Shown here: one piece after another, positions 60,901 to 64,000 of the stretch
How positions within the stretch are numbered: position 1 is the first letter of the stretch
Layout: the number at the start of each line of letters is the position of its first letter
Assembly (NCBI GenBank): GCA_963575745.1
Contig: CAUYUJ010001753.1
Coordinates: 1 to 64,000, forward strand
Direction of reading: 5' to 3'
Source of the DNA: Prorocentrum cordatum
Taxonomy: Eukaryota > Sar > Dinophyceae > Prorocentrales > Prorocentraceae
DNA: 64,000 nucleotides
The notes under the pieces: generated by a model
Databases searched by the model: none
What the model was told of the DNA's origin: nothing
Seen by the model: only the letters and a program-made list of their open reading frames with translations
Translations under genes and position numbers: made by a program

Positions 60901-63900
60901 GTCGGCAACCGCCATCGCGGCCGCATCAGCTGTACCAAACCGGCTGGCCGGTGTGACTTCGGCCCCCAGTTGTGCCAGCTTTGCTTCTTGTGTTGTGGGA
61001 GGGCGGGTGGGACTGGGCATGCCATGCTTGACTCGCTCGAGCTGGCTAGCTTGACTCGCACTCTTACTCTTGCTCTTAATTAGGGGCCGCATCCGGGGGG
61101 TCCCATCCTAACATGTAAAAAACAATACAAAATCAACATTTTTCTTATTTTGTCCTCTCGACATGGACGTCCTGTCGTCCACGGCGATAACCCATTGCAA
61201 AAAATACCACAAAGAGCACACGCGCGCGTTCATGTCAGAATCCTACCGAACACCGTGTGTTTGCAAGCATTTCAACATAAAAACATCAAAAACCCAATGC
61301 TTTTTCACAAAAATTGTACAAATTTCCCGCCCGGGCTCTCTTGCTGAAATCATAGGAAAACCATAGGAATCTTAAGAGTTCTGTCAAATCCAGCGATTTC
61401 ACGTCATCGCGCGGTGCACTCGCGATGCTCTGTCACGCACCCAGGCCGCGAATCCTGTGCAAAAAAAATACCACAAAGAGCACGCTCGCGCGTTCGTGTC
61501 AGAATCCTACCGAACACCGTGTGTCTGCAAGCATTTCAACATAAAAACATCAAAAACCCAATGCTTTTTCACAAAAATGCTTCGGGGTATCCTGTCAGAC
61601 CGTCGGGCTTCCTCGCACCTCTGGCTTCCTGCGGTGTACCGGGCCATTCTCGACTCGTCTGGCAATGCGTGCGCGGCATTCAACGCGCGCTCGCCAGTTC
61701 CCGTCGGCAACCACCATCGCGGCCGCATCAGCTGTACCAAACCGGCTGGCCGGTGTGACTTCGGCCCCCAGTTGTGCCAGCTTTGCTTCTTATGTTGTGG
61801 GAGGGCGGCTGGGACTGGGCATGCCATGCTTGACTCGCTCGAGCTGGCTAGCTTGACTCTTACTCTTACTCTTACTCTGACTCTTACCCGTACGCGTACT
61901 ATTACTCTTAATCACTCTGGGTCTCACTCTTACTCTTTCTCTTACTCGTACTCGTACTCGTACTCTTACCATAGCGCTTTTCAGCTCGAGTCTTACATAC
62001 CGCACATGGCGGGCTTGTTCCCGCGAGGGGAAGCAACAATCTCACATTACGACGATGAGGAAACGCTTGCCGCCCGAGATAGGGAGGCCTTCATTCGGGA
62101 TGCTGTTGTCGATGCTCGGACTTGTTCGTGGGCTTGGCGGATGGCGCCGCGATATCGGACCGTGTTCGGCCTCGTTCTCTCAACCCTATTCCCGGGAGGA
62201 TTCGTTATTCCCGATTGGGGTCGAGTTCTGTGGCGGTACAGAATGGCGATCACGGACCCAGATGACGACTCCGACACAGACTGGGGGGATTACGTTGCCT
62301 CTCCCTGAGGCGGCGGCGACGACGCGGCGGCGGCGGCGACCGACACGGCGGCGGCGGCGACGGACGATTCTGTTCTCCTCCGACGCAGCCATGTCGGCCC
62401 AAGAGCGACTTTTCGCGGGCGGCGCCAACGAGGCCCGCGCGGAGCTCGCCAGAGCCCACGACAAACGAACCGACACCCGGGGCCCCAGGGCCCGCTCGGC
62501 AAGGCGCCGTCCCTAGGCTCCGCCGCCCGACGGCTTGGCGACCTGGGCCGAGAGCCCCCAAGAAGACGCGATGGCGGAGCCACGGCCTGCAGGACTTGGC
62601 ATCCCGCCAGGGCTGGAGCCAGCCGCGGCGGCGGCGGGAGGTGGTGCTCCAGCCGCGGTGGCGGCGGGAGGTGGTGCTCAAGCCGCGGTGGCGGCGACGC
62701 GAGCAGACCTGGACGCGCTTCCCGTGACGCAGCCGTTCAACAGAGAACCCTCCAGGCTTTCCAACAACGCACCAGGTCGACATCACCGAAGTGGACCCCA
62801 TGGACATAGGAGTGCTCGACCGCACCTCGGGAATGGCATACAGTTTCAAGGTCGGACAGACGCAGCCATGGTCATGGCGGCAAATGTTGGCAGCCTTCAA
62901 ACCAGAGATGAAGGACAGAGTTCTGGGACCTGATCCCTCGGTGGGCGCCACGCGCATCACGTGCGAGGCCATAGGCGGGCACGACCGCAAGCGCTGGCAC
63001 GCCGCGCGTGCCATGGTAAGGCCTTTCGCCGAAGGAGCTCCCGTTCCGATCTGGGACTACCGCGTGTACCGCACGGACAACGTCGTCACCAGGTTCCACA
63101 CCAGCCTCACGAACAACAAAGTGGAGGTAGCCACTGTCGACAGTGGCCTCGTCCTGCCTGGGCCGCCAAGGGCGGGGAAAGGCAAGACGGACGGCAAAGG
63201 CACGTCCAAGAACAAGACGACAGGGAACTACGAGCAGTCCTACCGCGGTACTGGCTCAGGGATCCGCGGTGGCGGAGTTGGGCCAGCCCCTCAGGGGCCC
63301 GCGGTGGCGGAGTTGGGCCAGCCAGAGGCCCCCCCGCAGGCCGACGCTTCGGGGCCTCCGTCGCGCGCCGCTGCAGGAGAGGGGGCTCAGCAGGCAGCCT
63401 CGTGGGAGGCGGGGGCGGCCTGGTGGGAGGCGAAGGCGGCCTGGTGGGAGGCGAAGCAGGAGCCCGCCTCGCGCGCGGACGGCGCGTGGAGCGGCGCAGA
63501 CTGGTGGAGCAGCGAGTGGAAGAGAGCGGCGGAGCAAGAGCCCGCCTGGTCCCGCGGCGGAGACTGGGAGGAGAGCGGCGGAGACTGGGAGGGCTGGGAG
63601 TGGTCCAGCAGCGGTGGCGCCAGCAGTTCCGCCGCAGGCGGGGCAGCTTCGGCAGCCGAACCTTCCGCGGAGGAGAAGGAGCAGTGGAAGAAGTGGGGGT
63701 GGCGCTTGGACTGGAAGTGAGGAAGTCTGAAGTCGTGGTGGAGCATATTCTCCGCGGTGGCGGTGTCGTAGAAGCACTCGCGGTGGCGAGGGCCGTGTCC
63801 GAGCATCCGTGCGAGGGCGTCGAGCGCGGCGCGAAAAATGCTCTGTTTCCTTTTCCTGCGCATCACTTTCTCCCCCTCCTCTTCACGTTCCTCTCTCTCG

Positions 63901-64000
63901 ACATGCGATTTACATGCAACCGCCCTCAGCCTCGACGCCCGCCTCTCCCCTCCGCGCCTCTGCCTCGACGCCCGCCTCTCCTCTCCGCGCCCCCCTTGTC

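Overview
The window looks like nuclear DNA of a dinoflagellate alga. The grounds are a reverse transcriptase/RNase H protein of the type dinoflagellate genomes carry in many copies, a run of same-strand genes each preceded by a long pyrimidine tract ending in AG (as expected for spliced-leader trans-splicing), GC-rich coding sequence, and a very dense load of short non-autonomous elements, minisatellites and (TCC)n tracts. No rRNA, tRNA, prokaryotic operon or CRISPR array was recognised. The species cannot be fixed from sequence alone; a Prorocentrum- or Polarella-like alga would fit.

Layout. 1-54 kb is repeat-dominated, with isolated short exon-like pieces on both strands. The main coding feature is a 5'-truncated non-LTR retroelement protein at 4.46-7.16 kb (end of the RT palm, CCHC finger, RNase H, C-terminal finger). 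10.5-17.1 kb is an array of one ~0.7 kb repeat family, interrupted by AT-rich minisatellites, a GCATA pentamer array and a 53-bp minisatellite. 18.8-31.4 kb carries copies of a composite repeat built round a GTCGCGGGTGG minisatellite. Across 21-50 kb lie six copies of a ~150-bp inverted-repeat element (family B), most flanked by 8-bp target duplications, one of them split by a second element. Two mariner-like MITEs (TA targets, CAGTCAACCC ends) and several long-arm foldback families are also present. Many exon-like pieces abut (TCC)n tracts, suggesting these tracts are intron pyrimidine tracts.

54-64 kb is different: a unidirectional, gene-dense segment with a 763-aa protein in two exons, a 752-aa Lys-rich protein with a possible degenerate endonuclease-like C-terminal half, a 100-aa acidic-tailed protein and a Trp-rich protein. 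Pyrimidine tracts and (CTTACT)n arrays lie between the genes.

The most unusual signal is a 14-nt hairpin, 5-bp stem around a GGTN loop (TCCGCGGTNGCGGA and stem-compensated variants). About 21 copies lie in this 9.5-kb segment, and I did not see it in the other 54 kb. Copies sit both inside the genes (read as SAVAE, RGGG or AAVAA in different frames) and in the untranslated spacers, almost all in the same orientation.
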